From Sphagnum compactum (lineage: Eukaryota; Bryophyta; Sphagnopsida; Sphagnales), in assembly GCA_965153455.1 (NCBI GenBank), contig OZ234494.1, forward strand, positions 4,526,001 to 4,590,000: 64,000 nucleotides of DNA, given 5' to 3'. Shown in pieces: positions 14,501 to 27,712 of this stretch. The notes beneath the pieces are model-generated. The model was given only the letters and a program-made list of their open reading frames with translations, was not told the origin of the DNA and searched no databases. Within the stretch, counting starts at the first letter, position 1. Each line of letters starts with the position of its first letter. A program made the position numbers and the translations under genes.

Positions 14501-17500
14501 TATAAACCTTGTGAATGATTATTGTGCATCCATTCACGTACACAATAATACATACAATTATATTCCAAATTTCATGTATATATGATGTTTAGAAATGCAT
14601 ATATAATATGGATTTAATATTCCAATATGCTATTTTGTCGATATGTTCTAAACTTGTGTACATTTGAATTTCATTTAAAATACAAAAATCAATATCAATA
14701 GTTATTTTGATTTTTTTTTGAATGAGTGGCATCATGATGACGAGAACATGTCAAATTGTGATGTGCAAATTTAGATTAAATTGCATGTAATTTTAAATAA
14801 TGATGGTATGAAAGAGAGTTTGGTTAAAACTTAAGATTGTCTGTCAGTATAGTCATCTCCTTGTAAAGAAATATTCAATTAAGCAAGACTTGTGGCATTC
14901 CAAATAGCCTTCGGTCATGCCAACTTTAGATAGGATCCAGCTTTTTGTTGTTGTTGATATACATAGGTATTTGTACTTTACTAATGAGGAGCTAATGACC
15001 ATACTATTTTGAGCATGAACAATGTAGATGACAAATAAAGACATTCTTCATGTGCAATCGTTGGTAGTGATTGTCAAGCTACTTGATGTGATCTAACCTT
15101 TTTTTGTTAGGTACCAACAATTGGGTACATTGAGTACAATTTTCATAAAAAGGATGACAAGAAATTCAATTTACAAGTTAAGCACTACAACTTGCATCTC
15201 TACATGAAAAATTAACTAGCAACAAATTAAACAACAGAGGTAGCAAAAGTGGCCTTGTCATTGTATTTTTTCACCCTTCATTGGAATTCACCCAAATGAG
15301 CCCCTGTATTTTTTGCTTTTCTCATCTTTTGCTCTTTTTCAATATCAACTATCAAATCTGTAGTTGAGCATTAAGAATCAAACATCTTAGTAAGAAATAT
15401 TAAGGTTGAACATTGTTTTCACTAATAACAAACCTCAGCAAAAGACAATTTAGAAAATGTACAAGTGCATGAAAGTTTTAAATTCTTGATCTAATTATGG
15501 GCCACACCCAAAAATTATAATTGACAAATACAAAACTTATAATCCACATTGTCACTGGTGACTTGATAAAATGCTGGATATTTTCTAAAAATTTTAGCAT
15601 ATCCAGAATACATATTTCTGATTATGTCTTATTGAAGCAATATTATTAAAGGATTATGTCTTCATACATGAGGGGCAATATTAGTTGTATTACATGGAAA
15701 CATGTATGATATGCCAAATGTTATAAGTTTAGTGCCAAAACCTATAAGAACTACCTACAGACCAATTATCACATTAAACCTCTACATGTACAAACACAAA
15801 TGACCTCCCTTCTATAGGTTAAAGTCTATAGAGTCATCTTGAATGATTTCTAAGCTGGAGATATTGACATAGATGATTTATTATGAGGATGTCACTTTTA
15901 ATAAAAGGGGTTCATTCAAGATTAAGGACTCTAGGACATTGTTTATCCACCAAAATTTATAGAAGATAAATTTGAATGAGAAAAATTGAATAGTTCAAAT
16001 TGAGATAATTTATATCATGGTCCAGTGGGTTTTCTCACACCTCACATGAGTATAGAATCTTTGTGCATCAATACTTTGGTTCAAAAATTAAAATGCAAAA
16101 AATGCATAAATAAGTTTTATAAACAAAATTTTTAAAGTGTACCAAGCAAGATAAAGTAATATATATTTTTTGGTAACCATTGATGTTTCTTAAATTTTGA
16201 TTCACATCAAGCTTAATGAATAAAAAATGTCAAATATGTTAAAATGTGATAATTTAGATCACTAAATATCTAAAATCATCTATATCATCCACTTTTGTGT
16301 CCATGTGTATAGTGAAATAAAAGGCCCAAATGAAATTATAGGAGTACTAAAGGATTATAGTGTGATACCCTTTTTTGGTACATCTTAAATCATTTTGATT
16401 AATATTTTTTTGCATAATTATTTCTTGCACATGTGACCTACATTTTGGGCTACAAATTCCGAACCCAATGAATTAAAAAAAGTTTTAAATGATCACAAAG
16501 TATGGGCCTTTCCCATGTAGCCTCAAAAAAATGAACTTTTTAGTTTTCAAAATCCACGTGTTGTTAACAATTTAATCAAATTCATCCAATGAAAATTGCT
16601 AAACATATATGTAAGCATTGTTTAATAATCACAAAAAAATAAATTGAAGTCAACTTTTCATTATGTAATGCATTCCTATTGATCGTTTTTAAAAAAATTG
16701 TCATTAATACAATTGATATAATTATGTAGAAAAACTCAAAAGGACATTTGTATAATATCCAATTTATTAACCACTTTAATTGTAATGCAATAAATATTAT
16801 ACAAACCCTTGAATTGGGCTATGCAATCCTTTTTCCCTTAAATAATCGTTACAATCCTTTTTGGAACCCCAACCATGAAGAAGTCCCAAAAAAATTAAAA
16901 TGTAGACATAGCACATACATATTTTTATACATGACATTGATATTATATAATTGAATAACTTGTCAATAAATGGTTTTGCTTTCAAACATTAAACTGATAA
17001 CAAATTAAAAGAACATCCTAATCACCATAATTGGATGGATTCATGAATTACCTTTGAGTAACTAAATTTTTAAAATCATCACAAATCTAATCTTGATTTG
17101 GTTTTCTCATGGCAATGATGCCTATAAAATATGAGAAATGAATTTAATTAAACTACTACTTTGTGGAAATACCTAGTCTTGACCAACTCCCAAACAATTA
17201 AACACAAGATTATTCATACATCACCTTAATTTAAAAATATTATTTTGCATATCAAAGTCATATTTGTGGCATTATATTGCCACAAAATCAATAAAATATG
17301 CAATTTTTGTTTAAAAATGATCAATTGCATCCAAATTTACATGGTTTGCTTATTGTTGACATGACCAATTCAAACTTTTGAACATGAGAAAATAAAATTC
17401 ATACATAGTAATTTCTCAAAAATGACTATAAGCATTTGTGGAAATAATGTTGTTTTAAAACCTTTTTTTGTTAATGATAGTTAAACATTTGAACATGCAA

Positions 17501-20500
17501 ACCTTAAACCAATATTCACCTCCACAAATAGTGCCATAATATATTGAATGATAAAAATGTTCCACTCTTACAAACAACCTTAGGTATACATTCTTAAGCT
17601 CACACCTTTTATAATGAATGGAAAGATTGGGGAATGTCATGCCAAAAAATGTAAATAACTCAACTGAAGGTCAAAACCATTGCAAGTGGTGATAAATAGT
17701 TCTTTCATCCAAAATTATCAAGCATCAAACTTAGGTATACAAATTTACATCATGAACACATTCAAATTTTAATATCATGCTGAGTTGACCCAAAACAAGA
17801 AAAGGTATTAAACCCTTAATCATTTTGTTATGTATTACAACAATTGTTTTGTCTAAATTGTAAAGTTTATCTTCAATTGAATAACTTCAAGTTTGGAAAA
17901 AAAAATGTTAGCTTCATTTATTTGAAAGCCTTTTTTATAATTTTCATAGTGCATTTGAGTTGCATACAATATTATAACTTGGATTTAGGAAGATAATAAA
18001 AACTTTGTTAAGGTTGTAAATGAAAAAAGGTGTCAAATATGACTAAATATTGTTTGATTCCTCAACATATATTTAATTATCAAAAATAATTTGGAATGAA
18101 ATTCAATATCAAAATTTCACTTTTTTTTTAATGTTCCAAACTCTCTAGGTACTAAATGACGCCCATATTTTATAACTTCAAAATTGATATTACAAATTAT
18201 TTTCAAAAAATAATTATATATATTTTTAATAATCAAGTTGTTAATCTAGTTCACCATTTTTTTATTGATAAATTTAAAGGTATGTTATTCATCATAAGCA
18301 GATTTTGAACACAATGCACTCAACAAAAATCATCATTGTTACATCAAAAGTGAGTCATCCTAACTTGCATTCACCCACTAGTCCTTTATGATTTTGATTT
18401 CATAGATTACCAGGTTTAAAACCTTTAAATGATTTGAAGAAAAATGATTTATTTGGGGTTTTCAATTTATTTACTCAATTAATTCAATGGTTCAATTGAG
18501 AATTGATTCTAGTTTTCCATGGAACATGAAGGAAAGAAAATAGATATTATTATTTACTTGTTGAAACAAAATTGATGTTCATAATGTTTTATTTTGAAAA
18601 ATATACATTTTGCATTTAAATACAAAGCAATAATTCTCACTACATGAGTCAAAGAGGGTATTTTTTGGGGGTATTATGTGAAGGAGCTATTACTATACAA
18701 AATTTTAATATCCACATATTTAAACCACAATAAAATTAATTAAAATTTTATCTTTTCATTGAATTGTGACACCATATATGTTTTTTATTTTTAAGTTTTA
18801 GTTGAAATAGTGAGAAATGATGAAAAAAGTAAGGTGATTATGTTTGACTAAAGAAACTTCATGCATGAAATGCTCAGATTTAGTTTTAAAAACATGTTAA
18901 CAAACATTTCAAATTTTTATGGTGAATACCATGTCTGGCACCCACCAAGTTATGACATATGATGAACATTCGATTTGTTTCTATGAGAAAAAAATTAAAA
19001 CTTTTCTTTTATGTTTTGAGGTTTTAGAATCAAAACAAAGTGTGCATTGCAAAAAAGTGAAGCACCAAGTTGTGACATCCAAGCCTTCATCAAGTCCTTG
19101 TCATAACCAAATAAATACCACTTCATTAAAACAACCTCTTTTACTCACAAGGGTGATTACTTATTTTCTTTAAAAATTTTGAAATTTAGGCTATGTAAAA
19201 ATTAATGATGAAATCATTATGTAGTGATCCAATTTCCTTTAGCTTATTTATTTGTTCTTTGGAAAACAATCTTGAACTTCCACTGGCCTATCACCTAGTT
19301 TTTTTTAAGGTGCAAGGTGATGAAAACTCATGTGGAATGCTACACCAATTGGCCATGTCCACAACATTATTTCTTTGAACTTGGTTTTAATTTGTTTAGT
19401 GTAACTGCATTGAATGATTCCTTGCTAATTGTTAGCCATGGTTTTAAATATGGTGTTTGGGTCATGAGGGGGACACTAGTAAAAGAAAAAGTAAAAAATA
19501 TGTGAGTAAAAATATAGAGTGCAATATATTGATTGTTGACTAAAAATAATAAGTTAATTAGTTAAAAAATAGGGTATTTTTTATTTAAATAATCAGTTTA
19601 ATTATAATATAATGTATGTAATAATCTGAAATAATATATTATAATAATATAGGATATATATTAATACGTATAATTTTAAAATTAAATAATAATAGGGTGA
19701 TAAAAAATAGGTTAGACAATTATCTAATATTCTTTCTAAAAATGATTGTACTTTGTCAAGGTTGAATGAAATTAAATGTAAAATAGCAACAAAACCTACC
19801 ACAAAATTGTTGTACAATGAATGTTTGAACTTGTGAACCACCGAATATAAAAATATCTCTTCATAAATGTGTTTATGATGTTTGTAGTTGAATACATGAT
19901 ATTAAGATTAAAAAATATTTTAAAAATATCTTCAACTTTTCAAAAAATGTATTATATTACTATGTTAAAGTTTGTGTTAAAAGTTTGCAAAAAATATGTT
20001 ACTTCAAAAGGGACTTTGATATGCTACTTCTGGTCCACCCTTCTGTACTTTTTCCTTGTATAAGCTTTACACTTGGTTTTTTGAGTTGCAGGAAACACAA
20101 GAAGAAATAAGAAATTATGGAATTTTCTCTTTTATCTTCATGTTAAGAAAGTATGTATAGATCTTTCTATATAGTATTTGAACTTGGATGGTTTTAGAGG
20201 ATTATTGTTGGTCATGATCTTTCTCAGCTCCTAGTGGCAATTATGATGCATTTGACATGTAGCTTGTACATCACGAATTTGCAATTTGGAAGGGCAAAGA
20301 TTGGCCCACTCGTGACCCACTCCATATTTGTGTCCAATTCCTACTTATTGACCAATTCAAGAACTGGCACTTGGTAAGGCCACCAAAAGTTTGGGTTGGT
20401 AGGTATGTATGTGTGTGCATTTTCTTGCCAAAAAAAAAAAAGAGCCCAAAAAAATCTCTAGTTGTGATCGTTTGCACATCATCCCCAATTTTAACTTTAA

Positions 20501-21155
20501 AATCCTGTTATTTTATTCAATGAAAAGAAATGGCTGATTAATTCTCTAATTTTACAATGAGTACAATGTACTTCAGTCCTGAATTTTTTAATTGACAATT
20601 CATGCAAAATCTCAAGTAGTTTCCCCAAGACCTTCGTGCACTGAAATCTACTACAGTTAAGCCTAGAAAACTAACAAGTCCAGCCCCATCAAATATTTTC
20701 AATTTAAAATCGTGATATTAGTTATCATGGTCTCATGTTTCATGTGCATGATTTTGCTTTCTTTTGTTCTTTTTTACCTCAAATTTGCACCTAGTTTGGA
20801 ACACCCTAATCCCATTACAGGCCCAAAACAATCCACCTGTGAACCAATACATCTGCAGTTAAGCAATTTGGACCATTCGCTATCAAACTATTTCAGGTCA
20901 ATTTTTTATTCCCATGGTAAAAATCATCCACTCAGACCCACAATCTCTATCATCTATAGATATTGAAAGAGATATTGATTCAAGGACATATTATAATTAA
21001 AATACTTACTAGGGAACTAATCATTATAGTTTCAACTGTACTAATTGAAGAACTAGTTAGGATAAACTGTAATCAATACAAAATCCTTGCACTTAATGAA
21101 ACAAAAGTTTATTGGATTGATCTGACCTTCCTGGATATTTTAAATGGGAAGGTGG
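8501..21155. other. Long AT-rich intergenic stretch, no gene seen
   Basis: No open frame here resembles a known protein. Small simple-sequence tracts occur, for example TA/CA near 12260 and a TC run near 12347-12377. A segment at about 11310-11445 is shared with 55225-55355, and one at about 19770-19840 with two other places in the window, so much of the stretch is probably old transposon sequence that can no longer be classified by eye. Confidence 0.55.
11310..11445. repeat. Dispersed repeat copy A (partner at 55.2 kb)
   Basis: It is similar along its length to 55225-55355: both contain TTGTCCAAT(A/C)TTTCATGTTT, then a G-rich stretch, then AATAATTAACAC or its variant AACAATTAACAC, then CTAT. 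The two copies are diverged. No coding capacity is visible, so a non-autonomous or decayed element is the best reading. Confidence 0.6.
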
Positions 21156-21488
21156 TAAGAGCAACTCCACTAGAGCTTAATATGATGCCCTGCAAATTAA
21201 AATAGATGTAGAAAAGTCAAAACATGCCGGTTTGGTGCAGCGAAATGGTTTTGGCCCAGCATTTTCGTACATTTTGCTGAGGCTGATAAAAGGCACAACC
21301 GAGCCTCACACCTGCTGTTGATTGGCTAGATAGTTTGATTGGTCCAGGTGGGTCGCTATTAGTACCCTTCCACCCATTTACAGTGTTAGTTTTATGGGTA
21401 TTTTTGGAAAAAATGTAAACAACCAAAACTTGGATGCCATATATATTCTTTCAGGGTCACAAACTGAGCTCTGCTGGAGATGCTCTTA
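21156..21488. mobile_element. MITE-like element, copy 1
   Basis: Terminal inverted repeats are visible: the left end reads TAAGAGCAACTCCACTAGAG and the right end, on the opposite strand, TAAGAGCATCTCCAGCAGAG. The interior is about 290 bp, non-coding, and clearly related to the element at about 26502-26832 (shared GTCAAAACAT, TTTTGGCCCAGCATTTTCG, AAAAGGCACA, AGTTTTATGGG and CAAAACTTGGATGC-like blocks). The termini resemble the GAGCATCTCC motif common at ends of plant miniature DNA transposons. No clean target-site duplication was found: an 8-base TTAAATGG occurs on both sides but is offset from the left terminus. Superfamily is not assignable by eye. Confidence 0.8.
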
Positions 21489-22239
21489 AATGGAAAATCA
21501 TAACAAATTTGTATCCTAAAAATGTTAAAGACTGTTAACGACCATTGCAGGATGAACAGACACAACATGACACATTCTTTGGATGTAAATAAGCAAAGGT
21601 GTATATGATGCCAGCAGACTCGCAGAGCTGGAGGGGAAGAAGAATTGCTTGAAGACTGGGTTTTAAAACTATAAAACATTGACTACAGTAGACTACCAAT
21701 GCATACCAATGCAGAGGAAAAGGCCGGAGTTTTACTTACCGAACAATGAAATGAAATGTGGTTGGTTCGTTGGTACGAGCCGCCACCAGTTTCCACACTG
21801 CATGTACTGCAAGTCTACTGGCTAATAATTTTGCTTTTTATCTGAATTTTGGGTCAAGAATGGTGAGCCCTCTAGTGCATTTTCCAAAGCTAATATTGTG
21901 GCCACCATTGTTTAATGAATACCCCACCTCATGGGGATCTCCAGAATGCAATATATGCATATATTGCCAACAACAATGAACACTTTCAAAAGTAGGCGTT
22001 GTCTTATACTGGAAAAACAACACTCTCATATATATGCACATTTTTGTCCAAATGTTTTTCCTGGATAAGACTCATCCAAATCTGATTGTGGGTATTGATG
22101 CTCTAGATAGATTACAGCAAATGTAATCTTACACCAAATTCAACCTTACATGTCAGAATTTTCAATAAACTTTGTAAAATGAAGCTCTTTATTCAAACCT
22201 AGGGAAAGGGAAAACAAACAGGCCTTGGGTAAAGCCACA

Positions 22240-22880
22240 CCTATACTGGTAAAGTGGCCAAGAAAAAAAATCCAAATTGATTTTTATCATTTCTAAACAT
22301 TGCAAGTATCCCGAGTTTTAATATTTAATGGGCTGGGGATCTCAAGTCCAAATTTAAGATTTTGCAGGTTAAATATAGGCACTAAGAGGACTCGATCAGG
22401 GGTTTGGATGAACTAGCACCTGCAGTGGTACTGTGATAAAAACATTTATAAACATTACTGCTTCTCAACATTATAAATACGTGCCTTGGATGAAGCAGCA
22501 CCAACATTGGTACCATGCTAAAAATAGAAAAATTCATCTAAATTGTTTCTAAATATTACAAATATCCAATGATTAGACAAAATCAGGGTCTCTGATTCCA
22601 AATCTAACATCTCTTGGGTTTAATTTGGCCACTAAGCTGCCTCACTCAAGAAGGTGAAGGTGACCAACCAGTCATCAGTGTACGTGCCGCAAGGTGGCCA
22701 GAGTGAACCAGCACCCATGTACCTTGACCTTTATGAGTGAGGCCTCTTAGTGGCCATATGAAGCCCAAAAAATGTTAAATCTGAACTTAGACACCCTGAT
22801 TTAGTCTAAGCATGTAATATTTGTAATGTTTAGGAATAATTTAAATGGACTAGCTTGCGTTCACCCAAAGGCTCGCAAGT
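22240..22880. repeat. Foldback and tandem repeat cluster
   Basis: A segment at about 22535-22665 (ending TTTGGCCACTAAGCTGCCTC) is matched in inverted orientation at about 22725-22855 (TAGTGGCCATATGAAGCCC and so on), with roughly 60 bp between arms. A third, direct and more diverged copy lies at about 22240-22405. The single-stranded form could fold into a long imperfect hairpin. It is probably a non-autonomous foldback element or two head-to-head copies of a small transposon. No protein-coding content is seen. Confidence 0.65.
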
Positions 22881-22899
22881 CACTGTGCCCTTGTTAGCT

Positions 22900-24148
22900 G
22901 ATTGAATATCATTCAAATTACTTAATTGCTAGATGGGAATTTGAAAAAGTTTCTCGGAGTCCACAGTTTTTTTATAAAAACAATCAAGGCATTGAGGCCA
23001 GTGTTGCCCTGGTATTGGGGAATTGTTTTTTAATAAATATGTTCGGTACTAATAAAGAGCACAATGACAGGCTATTGCAGCCTACATGCCGGTTCTCACT
23101 AGGAGCAATACTTATTTTGGAAAAAAAAAAAGGTGAGCTAGAGTTGCACAAGAAGTCCAAGCTTGATGGACCATATAATTCATAGGGCTCCTGTAAAATT
23201 CCCCTCCGATCTCATTTGTATCTTTGAATCCATCAGAGACATGTCTGTGGACATCAGCTGCTAGAAAGCTTCCAGGTGCAGAAGAAGACTTATGTATGCC
23301 AGTGATTTTGCAGCTGCTGCTGGCTTGTTTATTCCCTCCCCCCCCCCACCCATGTAGTAGGCTAAGTAGTATTCAGTTTCCTGTGCAGCTTGGTCTACAA
23401 CGTTAGAGAACTACAGTCTGTTAAGATCCTGTAAATAAATAGTCCAACTGTTCCAAATTAGCACTGTTCTTTTTTCCAAGTCTCATATCGTGACTAGCAA
23501 TGATTCAGTGTGTTTGCAGCTGCTGGAAACAACAGGCTGTGTGAAATTTTCGAAGTCCTCAACTCTTCTTAATAGGTTATGAACTAGGTAATATTGTAGA
23601 GGAAGAGTGTAATATCATCATCCGCTCTTTCTGTGTCGACTCTCTCTAGTGACCCAAGCTGACAACGTTTAGGTTAGTGCTGCAGGAGCAGTACTACTCT
23701 ACTTGAGAGAGAGACGGACGTAGTCAATAAAAGCCGGACAAATCAGTCGTGAGTACGTCGAGGTAGTTGAAACTCTTACTCTTGTCCCCTTCTCCAAACA
23801 TTCTCTCCTAGTCACATATTAGTGTGGCGGGGTGGAAAGAGCTGCTGTTGCATGTACTAGTCTCTTGCAGCACTGGACGTTGTGCAGCAGGAGCCCCTAG
23901 TTTTTTTTTTCCTAAAATAATCGCAATAACATACTATGAGTCTTGTGTTTGAGTAATACATGGTGTTACAGCAACGAAAGGACCGCACCGGTAGCGCTTC
24001 AGGTTTCATCAGATATTACTGCAGGCTCAATGAGACCATTTTATGCAAATTTGTACTAGTTCCGTTTTTTTTTTCCTTCCCGGGGTGTTCCTGATCTCAT
24101 GAGTGGATCTGTGAATCCAGCTGCTGCACCCACTGCATCAACATTACC
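22900..24148. other. Upstream region of the ARD gene
   Basis: The base composition is more balanced than in the flanking AT-rich DNA. No recognisable coding exon is present. A CT/GA-rich zone at about 23620-23840 could be part of a promoter or 5' leader, but no specific element can be defended. A poly-C run lies near 23338-23348. Confidence 0.4.
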
Positions 24149-27100
24149 ATGGCTATCGAATTAGCACCTACAATAGTCGGCCCGTCCAAGCAGGTTTTTC
24201 GCGCTCTACACCGTTACTCTTTCCATCTAGGCCTGAAGGAATTATCTCGGACAACAATATTGGATTTCAATTAGATAATACAAAGGAACCAGCTAGAGAT
24301 AATCTCTCAGATTTTGGAACATATTGTATTCAGGAGAAAATTATTTTCCAGGCCCATGAAGCTCGATTACCGTCCCCTAAAGTACTCCAGACTGTCCTAG
24401 TGATGAAACGATCGGCATGGAATTCCCAGTTACCCGGCTAGCTATTTTTAATCCATGAAAGGATCTATAACCTCCAAGCAAGCGTATGATGTTGACCATA
24501 CTAGATTCCTTACTTATTAACAGTTGTACCGGCTTTGCTGATCTGTGAAGGAACTTGGTAAGACGGCATCTGGATCAGTACCTATACGAGCGTGGTACTA
24601 TAACCCCACCGACGATCCTCCTAGCCATCCTCATCAGTATACTCCGAACAGAGAAGTTTCAGTTGAACATTTGATCGGTAAGTTTTTAATCTTCCTATTA
24701 TTCTCCATGAAGTTCAGTGTTCTCCTAATTATTAATAAGTTCTCCTTGCTAGCTATACTAAAACCAAAACATGTGTTTTGCAACAAGTGTCTTTTACAAC
24801 TTAAAATGTCGTTTGTATCGTCCTTCAAAAATATTTCTCATCATCCACTTGTCTCCCAACCGTTTTCTTAAAGTCATCATCGCCTAGAATTTGGTGATAA
24901 TTATCCGTGTTCGGTTTGCATCTATAGACTGGCATCATGATTCGATGGTAATAATCAGGATAGCCGGTCCCCCGCCGCTTGAACAGTAGTAATATTCAGT
25001 ACCTGAAGATGTTATACTATGATCATCTATCCTGACAATTAGCACACACGTCACATAGAGTCATCAATTGCGAGAAAGCTTTGTCACCTACAAATGAATA
25101 GCGACAAAGTAAATATTGCTGCTGAGTTCAACCTGGTAGATAAATATAATGTTCTCGTGCAATATCATGATGATATGCATGACTTATGACCGTCTGACTA
25201 CGCACGTGAACGCCAATTATATTGTGTTTACAGAGTCTGGGTTGATCTGGTTTATAGATCATCATTGGGTGTTGTTGATTTTGGCCGAGAGATGATCGAC
25301 AGGTAAATTAACAGGTTGTATAAATATATTTTCCTCACGTTGATAATGCTAATTGTTTTTTGTAATTGGCTCTTGTGAATATCATGAAAGCAGAGTTGGG
25401 AGTGTTGACATGGACTCAGATCGAGACTGAAGATTACCACACCAACGAATTTCTCAACAACATCAAAGTCGACAGAAGCTATAACTACGGGGTATCAATC
25501 AATTCAACAAACATGCTTGATCCAATTGTCCTGTGCTCAGTAGAAAAGCTGTAATAACTGCCAAAAGCCGCTAGTGGTCCGTGACTTTGCTGTACTAGCT
25601 GTGTATTAGATCCTTGCCTGAAGCTGCTGGAGCTGAAGGTCATCCCAGAGAACCTTTTTGTTTGGGTTGAATCAAGTTATAATTTCTTCCGATCAATATG
25701 ATAATCTCCCAAGGGTTCACAGAGAGATATTAGAAGGGAATTCTGATGAGATTGTTGTTGCAAAAAATTCACTATCTGATCTGGGTTTTTGGTGATCTGG
25801 TCAATATGGCTCGGTGAAATAGTACCACCGGCTAATTTAATGACAAGTTCTAGCTGTTGATGGTGCTGTGCATGAATGCAAATCGCAGGAGGTACTCACT
25901 GTTGCTCCAGACAGGCTGAATAACTTTGAAGCCCTTACCAAGAAGTTCTTCACAGAGCACTTGCATGAGGAAGAAGAGATTCGGTTCATCCTTGATGGGA
26001 TAGGTACAATTCTTCTCTCTACTCCAGAATGGTCGTCGCTCTACTTACGTCTCATGTGTGATAATATTCACAGTCATCATTTTTCTGCACATATAATTTT
26101 CCGGTTGTTCATCCTTTGGTATTAAAAGTACGCTGATACTGTTTGAGGGTTGTCCAGGATACGAGGATGTGAAAGACTTCGATGGACAATGGATCCGTAT
26201 TGAGATCAAAAAAGGAGATTTGATTGTATTGCCACCAGGCATGTACCACCGCTTCACTCTCGATGAGAACAACTATCTCAAGGTATAAATAGATTTAGCC
26301 CTGGGCCAGCCTTTCCCAATATGATCTTTAATCCTTGCAGCAGGTTTCCTGCAAGTTTTGTTATACGTTGTGCTCAAGTGTCCTATTTCGTGAAGTTCAC
26401 TAAGTATCTCACACTGATCTGCTATTATTATTGTTTGACGTCAATCTGAATACTGAACTAATTCTTCTTCAGTCCCATCCGTTTGGACCCATGATGCTTT
26501 GTAAGAGCACCTCCACAGATGCTCAGTATGTGACCCCAAAATTAAAATTGCATGAAGAAACGTCAAAACATAGTACCCGTTTGTCTCAGCAACATGGTAT
26601 TGGCCCAGTATTTTCGCAAAGTTTGCCGGTAAAAAGGCACAGCAAAGCCACAGAAGAAGACTGTAATAAATATGATATGACTGCTGTTCCCTGTTTGCTA
26701 GTAGTAGTCTCCCACCAATTTGCAATCCCAATTTTAGTTTTATGAGTGGGGATGGAAAAAGTAAATAACTAAACTTGGATGCGAGAAATATTTTTTCAGG
26801 GTCGCATATTGAGCACATGTGGAGATACTTTAAGTAGTCTTCATCTTGTAATTCTACTAATGCGGTGCCTCGTGTAATTCGTGTGATATATATAGGCTTT
26901 GCTACTGTATCAAGGAAAACCTTGCCGAATTCAGTTCGACCAAGGTCCTGACGCTGACGCCATGGAAGTGAGGTAATTTTATATATATATATATATATAT
27001 ATAGATATATATATGTTCAATTCTTTATGAAGCCCGCCTTCAAGTACCATAAATATACAAGAAACGTTCTTGGCATTCCCTGTAGGGAAAAGAGTAGAAA

Positions 27101-27712
27101 CCTCTCATGAATTGAAGTTGAATTAACAAAATGTAGGGAGAGCTCTCCAAGGGGATAGTGGGACCAATATGATTTCAATGTTTTATTCTAATTTTCCTGA
27201 AATAGAGGGATCATTTTAATTTCCCATTCTCAAACAAACCAATTCATGTTTGCATATGGGGAAATTCAAGTTCTTCTTATGGTCCCACATGGAATCCTAA
27301 AAAGTTTCTTGTAAGTTTTATACATTAGATCTCGGCAATTATGTTCAAAAGTGCAGCTGATATTTGACTTATACGTGCAGCTGGTTAGTGCTGCTGATCA
27401 AACATTAATCGATTATTTGATTGACAAAATAAATGGCCCGGAAATTCAATCTGCTGCAGGAAGCGGTATCTGGAGTCGGTGCTGTTGTGCAAGAAAAATG
27501 GTGACATTAAAGATGATCAGCTGGAGAATATATCATATGAAGACATGACTAAAGATGATCAACTGGAGAATAAATCACATGAAGATACTAAAGATGATCA
27601 GCTTGAGAATAAATCGTATGAAGAAGACGATGTCTCAGTTGTCTACACACCGGCCATTCATTCTCTGGAGTTAGCAACCACGAACATGAGTTTCCAAGCC
27701 ATGACAGTGTGA
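24149..27712 (+). CDS. ARD: Acireductone dioxygenase (ARD), seven-exon gene with C-terminal repeat tail
   Basis: The cupin-fold enzyme of methionine salvage oxidises acireductone; in this family the Fe(II) form gives the keto-acid methionine precursor plus formate. Exons read from splice sites and frame: 24149-24193 (tentative), 24551-24677, 25394-25491, 25889-26003, 26158-26282, 26896-26972, 27460-27712. Joined phases are consistent, giving about 279 residues. The motif [11 protein letters not shown] lies near the N-terminus. Metal ligands are intact: HLHEEEE in exon 4 (His-x-His-x3-Glu) and the second-strand His in [13 protein letters not shown] in exon 5. The usual end is replaced by [15 protein letters not shown] followed by three copies of a [13 protein letters not shown]-type unit, making the protein about 70 residues longer than usual ARDs. 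The first exon is a guess: an ATG in ACCATGGC context gives 15 codons ending at CAG|GT in the right phase; without it no ATG is in frame. A MITE sits in intron 5. Confidence 0.88.
26502..26832. mobile_element. MITE-like element, copy 2, inside an ARD intron
   Basis: It is flanked by inverted termini: left TAAGAGCACCTCCACAGATG, right (opposite strand) TAAAGTATCTCCACATGTGC, with the match continuing through CTCAATATGCGACCC-like sequence. The interior is homologous to the element at 21156-21488. It lies wholly in the intron between ARD exons ending 26282 and starting 26896, so splicing removes it. Open frames of about 100 codons inside it on both strands are not genes. Confidence 0.8.
26978..27014. 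repeat. AT microsatellite in ARD intron
   Basis: A near-pure AT dinucleotide run interrupted by one GAT lies immediately downstream of the 5' splice site at 26973. It is likely length-polymorphic. Confidence 0.9.
27512..27628 (+). repeat. Coding tandem repeat in ARD tail
   Basis: Three units of 42, 39 and 36 bp each begin GATGATCA(G/A)CT(G/T)GAGAAT and encode DDQLEN(I/K)S(Y/H)ED-type peptides. The frame is kept because all unit lengths are multiples of three. The tail is acidic and predicted disordered by composition. Confidence 0.9.

Noticed and set aside
26441-26818. Open frames of 104 and 125 codons within the ARD intron
   Set aside because: They lie wholly in the MITE copy and overlap each other on opposite strands; the related element at 21.2 kb does not keep the same frames.
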